Origin: Yoonia sp. G8-12
Lineage (GTDB): Bacteria; Pseudomonadota; Alphaproteobacteria; Rhodobacterales; Rhodobacteraceae
Direction of reading: 5' to 3'
Assembly (NCBI RefSeq): GCF_038443675.1
Contig: NZ_CP151762.1
Span: 2,728,001 to 2,792,000, forward strand
Length of the DNA stretch: 64,000 nucleotides
Shown here: in pieces, positions 8,760 through 17,272 of the stretch
How positions within the stretch are numbered: the first letter of the stretch is position 1
Layout: each line of letters opens with the position of its first letter
Position numbers and translations under genes: made by a program
Notes under the pieces: model-generated
Seen by the model: only the letters and a program-made list of their open reading frames with translations
Database searches by the model: none
Told to the model about the DNA's origin: nothing

Positions 8760-10195
8760 TCACCGTCGACGACCTCTGCCTCTTCGACGACCTCGGTAGA
8801 GAGCAGCGCAGCATCGGCGGCGCGCCCCACGATTAGCGGCAGCATCTCGGTGCCGGCAGGCATCGCGACCTCACTAACAGGTGGTGCTTTCCATGCCAGC
8901 GTGTCAAATGCACCGCAATTGGTGCAAGTTGGACCCCACGTCGCATGGATATGCTGACATTTATCGCAGATCCACTGCGGGCCACGTGGGGCGGTCAGAG
9001 CTTTGGTCAGCCAACCGCGCACAACAGAATCGTCAGCACCTTCACCGCGCTCGATTGCGGCCATCAGGGTCAAGACACGTGCAGTGGGCTCCTTCTCAAC
9101 CAGATCGCCCAGCGCACGTTTCGCGGCTGGAAAATCCTCAGCCGCGATTTGCAATTCAGCCATCAGCATCTTGGTCTCGGGGTTATTTGCGGTCGTCTTC
9201 GTCAAAGTCGCAAACCGTTTGATGCGGGCCTCCGAGGTCTCATCAGGGGCGATTTCTGCAAAAGCAGCGGCCAGATCGGGGTGCGGTTGTGCGTTCCATG
9301 CTTTGGTCAGAACACGGGTCGCGTAGCGCGCGTTACCCTCACCGATATAACCGCGCGCGGCCATGATCGCCGCAGGGATCAGATCAGGCGAGAGGCGGTT
9401 TGCCTCGATCGCAGCTTCGCGGGCCTCGATTGTTTTGCCCTCGTCCAGAATATCGCGCGCTTGTGACAGCGCCAGAACCGCATCGCGGCGTTTGTGCACA
9501 TCACGTGGCAAGCTGCCGGATTTCAGCTTGGCACCCAGCGTTTTGCGCGCGCCGTCCCAATCCGATTTCTCGGCCTGCAGGCGCAGCAGGACATCCTGCG
9601 TTTCTTCATGCTTGGGCTTGAGCGCGAATGCCTTTTGCGCCAGCGCCATCGCGGTGTCGGTGTCACCTTCCGACAGCTTCTGCTTCATAATACCGCGCAC
9701 ACCCACAAAGCGGGTTTTGTCATCTGCGAGCAGCTTCTTGTATGTCTCTTCTGCGGTCTTTCTGTCGCCCGTCATTTCAGCGGCCTGTGCTGTCAGAAGG
9801 TTGGTCAACTGCGGTTGCTTGAGATATTTGTCAGCCCGCGCTGCCTTGGTCATCGCCAGATGCCCCTCACCGGATGCAAGTGCCATCATGCCTTCGCTCA
9901 GTGCCTCATAACCCTTGCGTTCACGGTTGCGGTCAAAGTAGCGCGAAATAGCGGTTTCATCACCGTTGAGGAATTTGAAAGTCGCTACCAAAAGCGCCAT
10001 CGCCTTCAGCCCCAGCCAAACTGCAACAACAAGTGCCACAAAGGCAAAGACCATCTCAAGCGGGCTTAGCGTGAATTCCTGACCCGCGACATCAACCGTC
10101 GTGCCGCCATCCACTTCCATCAGTTGCGTGCCGCCGTAGGTCAATGCGGTGACAAGAACGACAAACGCTATAATTTTTGTAAGTGACCAAAGCAT
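8747..10195 (-). CDS. hemY: HemY-like membrane TPR protein with C-terminal zinc ribbon
   Basis: A 482-residue inner-membrane protein of the HemY N-terminal family. Two transmembrane helices lie at residues 5-22 and 45-70, followed by a TPR-type helical repeat region (about 90-400). Near the C-terminus CDKC and CTNC, 13 residues apart, form a zinc-ribbon/rubredoxin-like knuckle as found in LapB. It sits last in the hemD, mitofilin-like, hemY minus-strand group. Its part in tetrapyrrole synthesis is known only from gene association; the TPR plus metal-ribbon layout suggests a scaffold or quality-control role. Confidence 0.88.
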   Translation of the reverse strand: MLWSLTKIIAFVVLVTALTYGGTQLMEVDGGTTVDVAGQEFTLSPLEMVFAFVALVVAVWLGLKAMALLVATFKFLNGDETAISRYFDRNRERKGYEALSEGMMALASGEGHLAMTKAARADKYLKQPQLTNLLTAQAAEMTGDRKTAEETYKKLLADDKTRFVGVRGIMKQKLSEGDTDTAMALAQKAFALKPKHEETQDVLLRLQAEKSDWDGARKTLGAKLKSGSLPRDVHKRRDAVLALSQARDILDEGKTIEAREAAIEANRLSPDLIPAAIMAARGYIGEGNARYATRVLTKAWNAQPHPDLAAAFAEIAPDETSEARIKRFATLTKTTANNPETKMLMAELQIAAEDFPAAKRALGDLVEKEPTARVLTLMAAIERGEGADDSVVRGWLTKALTAPRGPQWICDKCQHIHATWGPTCTNCGAFDTLAWKAPPVSEVAMPAGTEMLPLIVGRAADAALLSTEVVEEAEVVDGEPPK

Positions 10196-10206
10196 AGGGT
10201 TCGCCT

Positions 10207-11388
10207 TTAATTGTCTGAAAGGGATGTGGACAGAATATCGACAGCAGCAATCGCGTCAGCGCGTTGTTCGGCCTGCGCCAGCCAATCCGACATCTCGGCG
10301 CGGGCGACTTCGGGCAGCGCGCTGATCTCGGCCAGCGCATCGGACAGGCGGCCTGACCGCACGGCGGCTTCGGCACGTGAAAGGATTGCATCAGCGCTGT
10401 CACCTTCGCGCGGTGTCGTTGAACGCACATCCAACTGGTTGCGCAAGAACGCACCAAAGCCGGTCGTTTCTTCGCCTGACACACCTTCCGACCGGGCCGT
10501 TGCAAGTGCGGCGCGGGCCACCTCGGGGAACTGGTCTTGCAGGTTGGCAAGGGTCGGCACACCATCTTGAACGGCAAGCAATTCTGCCGGGGCGCTTTCT
10601 GTGGTGGCTGCTTCAAGATCGCCAAGGGCAGCACCAATCGGCGCGCCGCTTTCTAGTGCCGTCTGGACACGTGAAAGCGCAGCACGGGCAGCCGCTTTGC
10701 GCGCAGCAGCAGCGGCATTTTCCTCGATCGAGGCCGCTTGCGCGCGCGCCTCTTCCAACTCGGTCTGCGCAGCGTTCGTCATTTCGGCGATCTGTTCACG
10801 CAGTGCATCCATTTCAGCGGAAACACCTTCGCCAGCGGCTTCGGAAATCACGGTCGTGGCAGGGCGCGCCTCTAGCTCATCAATACGATTTGTGACATCG
10901 GAAAGCTGCGTCGCCAAATCTGCTTGCGCGGCCTCGATGCCGCTTAAATCGACAGCAGGAGCAGCATCGATGCGCTGTTCCAGCGCGCTGATTTGTGTCG
11001 CTTGCGCGCTCAACTGGTCCATAAGGGTCGTATCGGTGGCCGGGGTTGTTAGCGATGCAACGGCAAAGCCGATCACACCAGCCAAAAGCCCACCCAACAA
11101 GAGAGGGAAAAACCCGCTATTCTGCGTTTTTGGTTTTTCTGGTGCCACTGATTTTGGTGTCTCAGCGGCTTTCGACTGATCCGTGGGCTTTGGCTTTTCG
11201 GCAGTCTTCACAGTTTCAGAAGGCTTAACAGACGGCACTGATGCTGCGGTTCTGGTGTGCACCTCGGGCGGAATTGCATCGACGACGGGCTGCACTGGCG
11301 CGACCGATTCGGATGTCGCCTTGCCAGATTTTGCTGCATTCTTTGGTTCTGCTGGTGTCTTTCGACCTTTAGCTGGCTGTTTTGCCAC
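10207..11388 (-). CDS. Mitofilin-like inner-membrane protein (COG4223 type)
   Basis: A 393-residue protein with a lysine/proline/alanine-rich cytoplasmic N-terminus (residues 1-85), one transmembrane helix (about 92-112, FPLLLGGLLAGVIGFAVA), a long periplasmic coiled coil (about 115-225, rich in Ala, Glu and Gln with SALEQRID and DVTNRIDELEAR heptads), and a helical C-terminal mitofilin-like segment ending in ALAEISALPEVARAEMSDWL. Alphaproteobacterial relatives sit between hemD and hemY and are considered ancestors of mitochondrial Mic60. The start is a GTG with AAAGGG upstream. A membrane-shaping or scaffold role is inferred from the family. Confidence 0.82.
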   Translation of the reverse strand: MAKQPAKGRKTPAEPKNAAKSGKATSESVAPVQPVVDAIPPEVHTRTAASVPSVKPSETVKTAEKPKPTDQSKAAETPKSVAPEKPKTQNSGFFPLLLGGLLAGVIGFAVASLTTPATDTTLMDQLSAQATQISALEQRIDAAPAVDLSGIEAAQADLATQLSDVTNRIDELEARPATTVISEAAGEGVSAEMDALREQIAEMTNAAQTELEEARAQAASIEENAAAAARKAAARAALSRVQTALESGAPIGAALGDLEAATTESAPAELLAVQDGVPTLANLQDQFPEVARAALATARSEGVSGEETTGFGAFLRNQLDVRSTTPREGDSADAILSRAEAAVRSGRLSDALAEISALPEVARAEMSDWLAQAEQRADAIAAVDILSTSLSDN

Positions 11389-11478
11389 GTTTTCACCCTT
11401 TCAGAGCCTCACCCGCCAAATGGGCAGTCGCTGCTTAGACTATCTTGCATCTGCAGGACCCTCAAGCAAAGCACTTGC

Positions 11479-12189
11479 CTATCCCGTGTGACCAGAGTGC
11501 GCATGCAGCGCATCAATCGTCGCGGTCAACATTGCAGGCATATCGGGGCGGTCTGCCACCCTGACCTGCTGTGCGGCTTCTTGACCAAAAGCGTCCGCCA
11601 CAGATCTACTTAGCGCAATCACATGCACAGGCGCACAAAAAGGCCCCTGTTCACGTAATATGGTGGCAGTACGTGGGGAAAACAGGGGGAAAACGACCGG
11701 TTTCTGCCCATCTAGCGCCCGTCGTGCATCTTTATTAAGCGTTTGGGGTTGTTGATCATAGGTAATGAAATCTTGGCAATCCACGCCTGCCGCGCGCAGC
11801 CGTGAAGTTACCGCTCCGCGCGCATGTTTACCCCGCAAATGCACAAGGCGGCCTTCTGGCTTGATGGCAATAATCATGTCCACCAACCCATCCGCATCGC
11901 CCGGTCCAACCTGCGGCACAAATCCGGCCGCCTTTGCCAGTTCGCCCGTCTTATCCCCAACACACCACGCCCGATGCCCCTTTGGCATATTCAGCCTTTG
12001 CGCGGCTTCGACCCCATTTGCGGACGTAAGAATAAGCTCGTCCACCGCACCGATGGTCGGCGTCAGCGGAATGATCTCCAACAGGGGTGAGATAATAATG
12101 TTAAGCGGCCCTGCCCAGCGCGCAGCTAATTCGCCAGCAAAGCTTTCACTTTGCGCTTTGGAGCGGGTGATAATCAGACTGGCCGTCAT
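11479..12189 (-). CDS. hemD: Uroporphyrinogen-III synthase
   Basis: HemD closes hydroxymethylbilane into uroporphyrinogen III in haem and corrin synthesis. The 236-residue protein shows the weakly conserved two-domain pattern: an N-terminal LIITR start, LTSANGVEAA near residue 70, WCVGDKTGELAKAAGF near 90 and VVFPLFSPRTATIL near 160. I use the ATG at 12189 (MTASLIITRSK); the frame continues 19 codons upstream, but that would run into the tsaD promoter. It is divergent from tsaD with 68 bases between starts, and heads the group with the mitofilin-like and hemY genes. Confidence 0.9.
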   Translation of the reverse strand: MTASLIITRSKAQSESFAGELAARWAGPLNIIISPLLEIIPLTPTIGAVDELILTSANGVEAAQRLNMPKGHRAWCVGDKTGELAKAAGFVPQVGPGDADGLVDMIIAIKPEGRLVHLRGKHARGAVTSRLRAAGVDCQDFITYDQQPQTLNKDARRALDGQKPVVFPLFSPRTATILREQGPFCAPVHVIALSRSVADAFGQEAAQQVRVADRPDMPAMLTATIDALHAHSGHTG

Positions 12190-12257
12190 GGGTGCACCAT
12201 TGTTTGCGCGTTGGCGCAGTGTTACCTGCGACAGACCAACACGCAACCGGAAGCGCT

Positions 12258-13340
12258 ATGACACGCTCTTTGACGATCCTTGGCATTGAAAGCAGCTGCG
12301 ACGATACGGCGGCGGCTGTGGTGCGGGATTGTGATGTGCTGGCCTCGGTCGTGTATGGGCAAACGTCTCTTCATGCGGCGTTCGGTGGCGTCGTGCCGGA
12401 AATTGCAGCGCGGGCGCACGCAGAAAAGCTTGATCATTGTGTAGAAGACGCGCTGGCAGAGGCTGGCGTGACTTTAGCCGATTTGGACGGGATCGCTGTC
12501 ACGGCTGGTCCCGGCTTGATTGGTGGGGTTCTGTCAGGTGTGATGTGCGCCAAAGGCTTGTCTGCCGCGACGGGCCTGCCGTTGATTGGCGTGAATCATC
12601 TGGCCGGCCATGCACTTACCCCGCGTCTGACGGATCAACTCGCCTATCCCTATCTGATGCTGCTTGTCTCTGGCGGTCATTGCCAGTTTCTAATCGTCGA
12701 AGGGCACGACACTTTCCAACGGATCGGCGGCACGATCGATGACGCGCCTGGCGAGGCGTTTGACAAAACCGCGCGGTTGCTGGGCTTGCCCCAACCGGGC
12801 GGACCCTCGGTTGAGAAGGCGGCAAAGACCGGCGATGCGCGCCGCTTCCCGCTGCCGCGTCCGCTATTGAACCAGCCGAGTTGTGATATGTCATTTTCCG
12901 GCCTGAAAACAGCGATCCTGCGCGCGCGTGACGGCGTCGTATCTGAAAAGGGCGGACTCACAGCACAAGATCAGGCAGATTTGAGTGCCAGCTTTCAAGC
13001 CGCGATCACAGATGTTCTAATCGAGAAATCCCGACGTGCGCTGGGGATATATCTGGCTATGAAACCAGAAATGCCCGCTTTCGCGATTGCCGGAGGTGTC
13101 GCGGCAAATACGGCTGTCAGGGACGGCTTGATGGCGCTTTGCGCTGAATTAGACACTGATTTTGTCGCACCACCCCTACGCCTCTGCACCGATAACGCGG
13201 CGATGATCGCTTATGCAGGCATGGAACGGATGATCGCAGGCGAACAGGACGACCTGACACTGTCAGCCCGCCCCCGTTGGCCATTGGACCGTCGCGCGGC
13301 CCCGATGTTGGGCTCTGGCAAGAAGGGGGCGAAAGCGTGA
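12258..13340 (+). CDS. tsaD: tRNA N6-adenosine threonylcarbamoyltransferase TsaD
   Basis: TsaD transfers threonylcarbamoyl from TC-AMP to A37 of ANN-decoding tRNAs. The 360-residue protein has the ASKHA-fold start LGIESSCDDTAAA, metal-ligand histidines in HAEKL and VNHLAGH, LLVSGGHCQ, the GEAFDK segment near residue 165, and AGGVAANTAVR. The ATG at 12258 is chosen because the protein then begins MTRSLTILG like its relatives. The stop overlaps the GTG start of gpsA by two bases. Confidence 0.96.
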   Translation: MTRSLTILGIESSCDDTAAAVVRDCDVLASVVYGQTSLHAAFGGVVPEIAARAHAEKLDHCVEDALAEAGVTLADLDGIAVTAGPGLIGGVLSGVMCAKGLSAATGLPLIGVNHLAGHALTPRLTDQLAYPYLMLLVSGGHCQFLIVEGHDTFQRIGGTIDDAPGEAFDKTARLLGLPQPGGPSVEKAAKTGDARRFPLPRPLLNQPSCDMSFSGLKTAILRARDGVVSEKGGLTAQDQADLSASFQAAITDVLIEKSRRALGIYLAMKPEMPAFAIAGGVAANTAVRDGLMALCAELDTDFVAPPLRLCTDNAAMIAYAGMERMIAGEQDDLTLSARPRWPLDRRAAPMLGSGKKGAKA

Positions 13341-14299
13341 AGATCGGCATTGCAGGCGGCGGCGCATTTGGGACCGCATTGGGCGTAGCACTCGCCTTGG
13401 ATGGCAACCCCGTCTACCTCTGGGCGCGTGATGCGGATCGTGTGGCGCAGATGCAAGAGACCCGCAAGAACCCTAAACTTCCCGGCGTCACTCTCCCCCT
13501 GAATATGTCATTTTCCGCAGCGTTAGAGCCGCTTCTTGCTTGTGACACGATCCTGATCGCAATTCCCGCCCAAACGCTGCCCGCTTTCCTAACAGCCCAT
13601 GCCGATGCGCTGGATGGAAAAACGCTTGTGGCCTGCTGCAAGGGGATCGACCTGAAACGCATGACTGGCCCCGCCAGCACGATCCGCGATCTGGTGCCGG
13701 GGGCGCAGGCAGCCATGCTGACCGGTCCCAGCTTTGCCGCCGATATCGCGCGCGGATTGCCCACAGCGCTGACATTGGCCTGCGCCGATGATGACCTTGG
13801 CGCGATTTTGCAAACGGCCCTATCCACCACAAACATCCGGCTTTACCGCACAACAGACACTATTGGGGCGGAACTGGGCGGTGCCTTGAAGAACGTCATG
13901 GCGATTGCCTCGGGCGTGGCGATCGGGGCGAAACTGGGCGAAAGCGCCCGCGCCGCGCTGATCACCCGTGGGTTCCCGGAAATGCAGCGCCTTGCGCTTG
14001 CGCTTGGTGCGCAGTCCGACACTTTGGCAGGTCTGTCCGGCTTTGGTGATCTGGTGCTGACCTGCACATCGGAGCAATCGCGCAACTACCGGTACGGACT
14101 GGCGCTTGGGTCTGGATCTGGCTTTGATCAGACTACAACGGTCGAAGGGGCAGCAACAGCGCGTGCTGTGCGGCAATTGGCACACGAGCTTGATATCGAT
14201 ATGCCCATTTGTACAGTCGTGGCTGATCTGACAGAAGGTAAAACAGACGTGTCCACGGCGTTAAACACGCTACTCTCACGCCCATTAAAGGAAGAATAA
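13337..14299 (+). CDS. gpsA: Glycerol-3-phosphate dehydrogenase [NAD(P)+]
   Basis: GpsA reduces dihydroxyacetone phosphate to sn-glycerol 3-phosphate for phospholipid synthesis. The 320-residue protein opens with the dinucleotide motif GIAGGGAFGTALG, has CCKGID and LTGPSFA in mid-protein, the catalytic lysine in GALKNVMAIASG, and GLSGFGDLVLTCTS in the C-terminal helical domain. The GTG start at 13337 is supported by its overlap with the tsaD stop and by the family N-terminus VKIGIAGGG. Confidence 0.96.
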   Translation: MKIGIAGGGAFGTALGVALALDGNPVYLWARDADRVAQMQETRKNPKLPGVTLPLNMSFSAALEPLLACDTILIAIPAQTLPAFLTAHADALDGKTLVACCKGIDLKRMTGPASTIRDLVPGAQAAMLTGPSFAADIARGLPTALTLACADDDLGAILQTALSTTNIRLYRTTDTIGAELGGALKNVMAIASGVAIGAKLGESARAALITRGFPEMQRLALALGAQSDTLAGLSGFGDLVLTCTSEQSRNYRYGLALGSGSGFDQTTTVEGAATARAVRQLAHELDIDMPICTVVADLTEGKTDVSTALNTLLSRPLKEE

Positions 14300-14572
14300 A
14301 TGCGCTTTGCCCTGATGACAAAAGACAAACCCGACGCTCTGCAAACCCGCATGGACAACCGCGAGGCCCATCTCGCCTATATCAATGAAACCGGCGTCGT
14401 CGAGATGGCGGGGCCTGTGTTGGATGACAACGGGCAAATGTGCGGATCGCTGATCGTGCTGGAAGTCGCAGATCTTGCGGCAGCGCAGGCGTGGGCCGAC
14501 AATGACCCGTATGCCAAGGCGGGACTGTTTGAGGCGGTGACACTGCGCGCGTGGAAAAAGGTGATCGGCTGA
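14300..14572 (+). CDS. YciI-family protein
   Basis: A 90-residue protein of the YciI/YCII dimeric ferredoxin-like fold. The family marks are the RxxH-type start (NREAHLAYI), a conserved GPVLDDNG segment, and the aspartate-containing ADNDPYAKAGLF motif near the C-terminus. It starts immediately after the gpsA stop and its stop overlaps the next start (TGATG). Relatives have only poorly defined enzymatic roles, so no reaction is assigned. Confidence 0.88.
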   Translation: MRFALMTKDKPDALQTRMDNREAHLAYINETGVVEMAGPVLDDNGQMCGSLIVLEVADLAAAQAWADNDPYAKAGLFEAVTLRAWKKVIG

Positions 14573-14991
14573 TGGCCTTTTGGCTGTTCAAATCAGAACC
14601 TGACGTTTGGGGCTGGGATGCGCAGGTGGCCAAAGGCGAGGTCGGCGAACAATGGGACGGCGTGCGCAACTATCAGGCACGCAACAACATGCGCGCGATG
14701 AAGCTAGGCGAGAAGGGGTTCTTTTACCACTCGCGTACTGGGCTTGAGATTGTGGGGATTGTCGAGGTTTGCGCAGAGGCGCATCCAGACACGACAACAG
14801 ATGACCCACGGTGGGAATGCGTCGATGTGAAAGCGTTGCGCCCTTTCACCAAGCCCGTCACGCTGGAAACGATCAAGGCCGACCCGCGCCTGAAAGACAT
14901 GGTGCTTGTGAACAATTCCCGCCTCTCGGTTCAGCCCGTCAGGGATGACGAATGGCGCATCATCTGTGCATTGGGCGAAACAGAAGCTTAG
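14572..14991 (+). CDS. EVE domain protein
   Basis: A 139-residue EVE (PUA-like) protein: starts FWLFKSEPDVW, then WDGVRNYQARNNMR, GEKGFFYHS and the C-terminal VNNSRLSVQPV. EVE domains read modified bases in RNA or DNA. The ATG at 14572 overlaps the yciI stop; the upstream in-frame extension of seven residues is not family-like. It is the last gene of tsaD-gpsA-yciI-EVE, fitting a tRNA or nucleic-acid modification context. Confidence 0.9.
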   Translation: MAFWLFKSEPDVWGWDAQVAKGEVGEQWDGVRNYQARNNMRAMKLGEKGFFYHSRTGLEIVGIVEVCAEAHPDTTTDDPRWECVDVKALRPFTKPVTLETIKADPRLKDMVLVNNSRLSVQPVRDDEWRIICALGETEA

Positions 14992-14999
14992 GCGCCGCT

Positions 15000-15035
15000 A
15001 AAAAAAGAGGGTCCGGCGATATGCCGAACCCTCTT
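15000..15035 (-). terminator. Rho-independent terminator
   Basis: An 8-bp outer stem (15005-15012 with 15028-15035), one mismatch and a 4-bp inner stem close a GATAT loop. Read on the minus strand the stem is followed by seven Ts, so it ends transcripts of the minus-strand DUF2853 gene about 200 bases upstream. On the plus strand it could also mark the end of the EVE-gene message, but no U-tract follows there. Confidence 0.75.
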
Positions 15036-15237
15036 CACCCCGCGTGCTCCACATCCACCACACGCAACTGAATTTCTGGTTCGGCCATTCTTGCCCGTAC
15101 CGTCGTCTTAGCGGTCAATCGCTCTTCAACGCAACAATATTGCGTTTCAAAAGCATCTCAATTCGGGTGAATATGCGACATTATAACGCAGAACGCCCGC
15201 CAGAATGGCAGGCGTCAAAATCAAAAAATAGCGCGGC
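15036..15237. other. Intergenic stretch between terminator and DUF2853 gene
   Basis: About 200 bases with no convincing reading frame, RNA fold or repeat that I can see. On the minus strand this would be the 3' untranslated part of the DUF2853 message. Confidence 0.5.
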
Positions 15238-15579
15238 TTAGCCGTAAACGGCTTCTTTGCCGAAGTGCTTGGTTAACATATAGTAGACCACTGCGCGGTA
15301 TTTATTGCGCTCGGATTGTCCATATGTCTCAAGCACCGAGCTGATCGCTGAATCAAGCTCTGGGCTATCTTTCAGGCCAAGCTTTTTCATAAGGAAGTTA
15401 TTCTTCACGGTTTCAATTTCGCCCGCCTGACTGCCTGCGACGGTTGAAGCGTCTGCATTGTAGATCGCGGGGCCACAGCCGATCGTGACCTTTGTCAAAA
15501 GAGCCATGTCAGGCGTCATACCACATTTATTTTTGAGATCGTCCGCATATTTTGCAATCAAATCGTCTCTTTTACCCAT
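15238..15579 (-). CDS. DUF2853 family protein
   Basis: A small all-helical protein of 113 residues matching the DUF2853 family in length and pattern: MGKRDDLIAKYADDLK at the start, a conserved LTKVTIGCGPAIYN turn, and the C-terminal YRAVVYYMLTKHFGKE. It is soluble without signal peptide. Members are common in alphaproteobacteria; no biochemical function is established. It stands alone with its own downstream terminator. Confidence 0.85.
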   Translation of the reverse strand: MGKRDDLIAKYADDLKNKCGMTPDMALLTKVTIGCGPAIYNADASTVAGSQAGEIETVKNNFLMKKLGLKDSPELDSAISSVLETYGQSERNKYRAVVYYMLTKHFGKEAVYG

Positions 15580-15884
15580 AAGAATGTCCCCGTTCTTCGT
15601 GTTGTTGGTTATTTACGGCACTAATTGCCACGGTAGGCGCACGTTAAAGTGACAGCCTGCGTTGCGTAAAGGAAAAAGCAAGACAACGGCCATGTTTTGC
15701 CGGTTTGCCGTTAATCCTGGCGATGTCTGCATTTTGCCGCAACAGCGCAGCGGACCAAATGAATCGACTGGTCCCGCCTGAAGTAACAACCAATCACGAG
15801 CACGTGATCTCTGAAACCGTTTGAAACTTATTGACGTGTCTAAGGGGCTGGTCCGGCTGGGACTGTATAACCAAGGAATGACAA
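15580..15884. other. 305-base intergenic region, no gene seen
   Basis: This region separates the divergent DUF2853 and outer-membrane-protein genes and must hold both promoters. I see no clear -35/-10 pair, no strong hairpin and no small reading frame with a ribosome site. The only clear element is AAGGAA shortly before the ATG at 15885. Confidence 0.5.
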
Positions 15885-16451
15885 ATGATTTTCAATAAGA
15901 CTCTGCTTGCAGCAGTAATTGCCGTGACGCCTGCTATGGCTTTCGCAAATGACTGGACGGGAAGCTACGCCGGTTTCGCTTTTGGTGGCTCGGATATTAC
16001 GGCCACCGTCAAGCCGCTTGATAACGCAGAACTCGAAGGCGACGGCGGCTCGGCTGGCATTTTTGCGGGCTATAACTATCAAGTGGGCAATGTGGTTTAT
16101 GGCGTCGAATTCGATTTTGATGATACCGACTATAATGTCTCAGACCTCGTTTTGGTTGAGTCGACATCCCGCCTGAAAGCACGCATTGGTGCGCCTGTAG
16201 GCAATGGTTTGGCCTATGGTGTGGTGGGCGCGGTTGGTGCAACTACAAACTCCGTCCTGCCCGAAGGTCTCGGCCCGGTAAGCGGTTTTGCGGTTGAAGA
16301 CGGTGTCGGCTATCTCGTTGGCGCAGGCTACGACATGAAATTTGGCGACAACCTGATTGCCGGTGCCGAAGTACTCTACCACGAATTTGATGATGAAGCA
16401 TTGAACGTTGAAGTGACGACGCTGAAACTGCGTGTGGGCTTCAACTTCTAA
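15885..16451 (+). CDS. Small outer-membrane beta-barrel protein
   Basis: A 188-residue protein with a signal peptide (residues 1-21, ending AMAFA) and mature start NDWTGSYAGFAFGGS, the typical opening of OmpA/OprF-like or Omp25/porin-like eight-strand barrels. Alternating hydrophobic residues, repeated GYNYQVGN/GAGYDMKFGD hairpins and a C-terminal phenylalanine (LKLRVGFNF) support insertion by the Bam machinery. Probably structural or adhesive; no enzymatic motif is seen. It is monocistronic, with a weak 6-bp hairpin (16456-16473) after the stop. Confidence 0.85.
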   Translation: MIFNKTLLAAVIAVTPAMAFANDWTGSYAGFAFGGSDITATVKPLDNAELEGDGGSAGIFAGYNYQVGNVVYGVEFDFDDTDYNVSDLVLVESTSRLKARIGAPVGNGLAYGVVGAVGATTNSVLPEGLGPVSGFAVEDGVGYLVGAGYDMKFGDNLIAGAEVLYHEFDDEALNVEVTTLKLRVGFNF

Positions 16452-16483
16452 GAAACCAACGACGTTCCGTTGGGGGCGTGGCG

Positions 16484-17266
16484 TTAACGGCAGAGCCCCC
16501 AACCGCGCGATTGCAGGTGGAAGTGGTCTGCGTGCAGGCGGTTGTAGTCTGGCGAAAGTGTCAGCTCGAACCACCTGCACGCCCCATCCCGCACCGCGCG
16601 CAAGAATGCGGCCTTTGCATCCGTACCGTCCCAATCAGCAATCAATCTGATTTGCGTTCCGTCTGCCAGACCAAAGCCGGCGATATCAACCGCGTCAGCG
16701 GTGGCATGGGTGCTCATCCGGGTTGAAACCCCTGCACTGGTCCGCATTGCGCGGCAATTGTAGCTGCCAATGTGGGTGATCGATGTCACTTGTGTTGACA
16801 AGAACTCTTGCGCCGCGGGCTGGAGACTGTGCTGCTCCCACATCGCCATGCGCAGCGCAATCGCGCACCGGGTCTCTAAGGGGGCCAAGCGTGCTTGACC
16901 CACACCGCGCAAATCAACGCGGTCGGCAATAAAGCATTGTTCACTGTCTTCCAGCGGCGCAAGCGCGCGAAGTGCTGCATGCCCTTGCAGTGTGGAAAGG
17001 CACTGAGTTTCGGTTGCAGCGGCCTTGGCCAACTTCCAACCCGTCAACGGCGTTATGGGATCGTCGATGCGCAAGGGCTGTGTCGGGCTCCACGCCCGCG
17101 GTAGCGGTGTATCAGGATGCACTATCGCCTGATATCCGCCAAATGCCATCACCACCACTACGCAAAACGCAGTCAAGCCATTGATCAGGGCCCAACTGCG
17201 TTCTGTCTTCTTGCGCTGCGTTTTTGCGGCTTGCTGCGCCATTTGTTGACGTTTGGCATGCCGCAT
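16484..17266 (-). CDS. Extensin-family protein, membrane-anchored, M15-like peptidase fold
   Basis: A 260-residue protein with a basic cytoplasmic start, one transmembrane anchor (about residues 28-48) and an extracytoplasmic extensin-like C-terminal domain. The conserved STHATADAVDIAGF and the final LHADHFHLQ contain the His/Asp/His set of the M15/LAS metallopeptidase fold, suggesting cell-wall binding or cleavage. Several cysteines (C94, C113, C138, C173, C235, C259 region) may form periplasmic disulfides. It begins 7 bases after the ahcY stop and may share its message. Confidence 0.85.
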   Translation of the reverse strand: MRHAKRQQMAQQAAKTQRKKTERSWALINGLTAFCVVVVMAFGGYQAIVHPDTPLPRAWSPTQPLRIDDPITPLTGWKLAKAAATETQCLSTLQGHAALRALAPLEDSEQCFIADRVDLRGVGQARLAPLETRCAIALRMAMWEQHSLQPAAQEFLSTQVTSITHIGSYNCRAMRTSAGVSTRMSTHATADAVDIAGFGLADGTQIRLIADWDGTDAKAAFLRAVRDGACRWFELTLSPDYNRLHADHFHLQSRGWGLCR

Positions 17267-17272
17267 AGGCGC

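Noticed and set aside
16456..16473. 6-bp hairpin after the outer-membrane protein gene
   Set aside because: Short stem and no U-tract; too weak to call a terminator.
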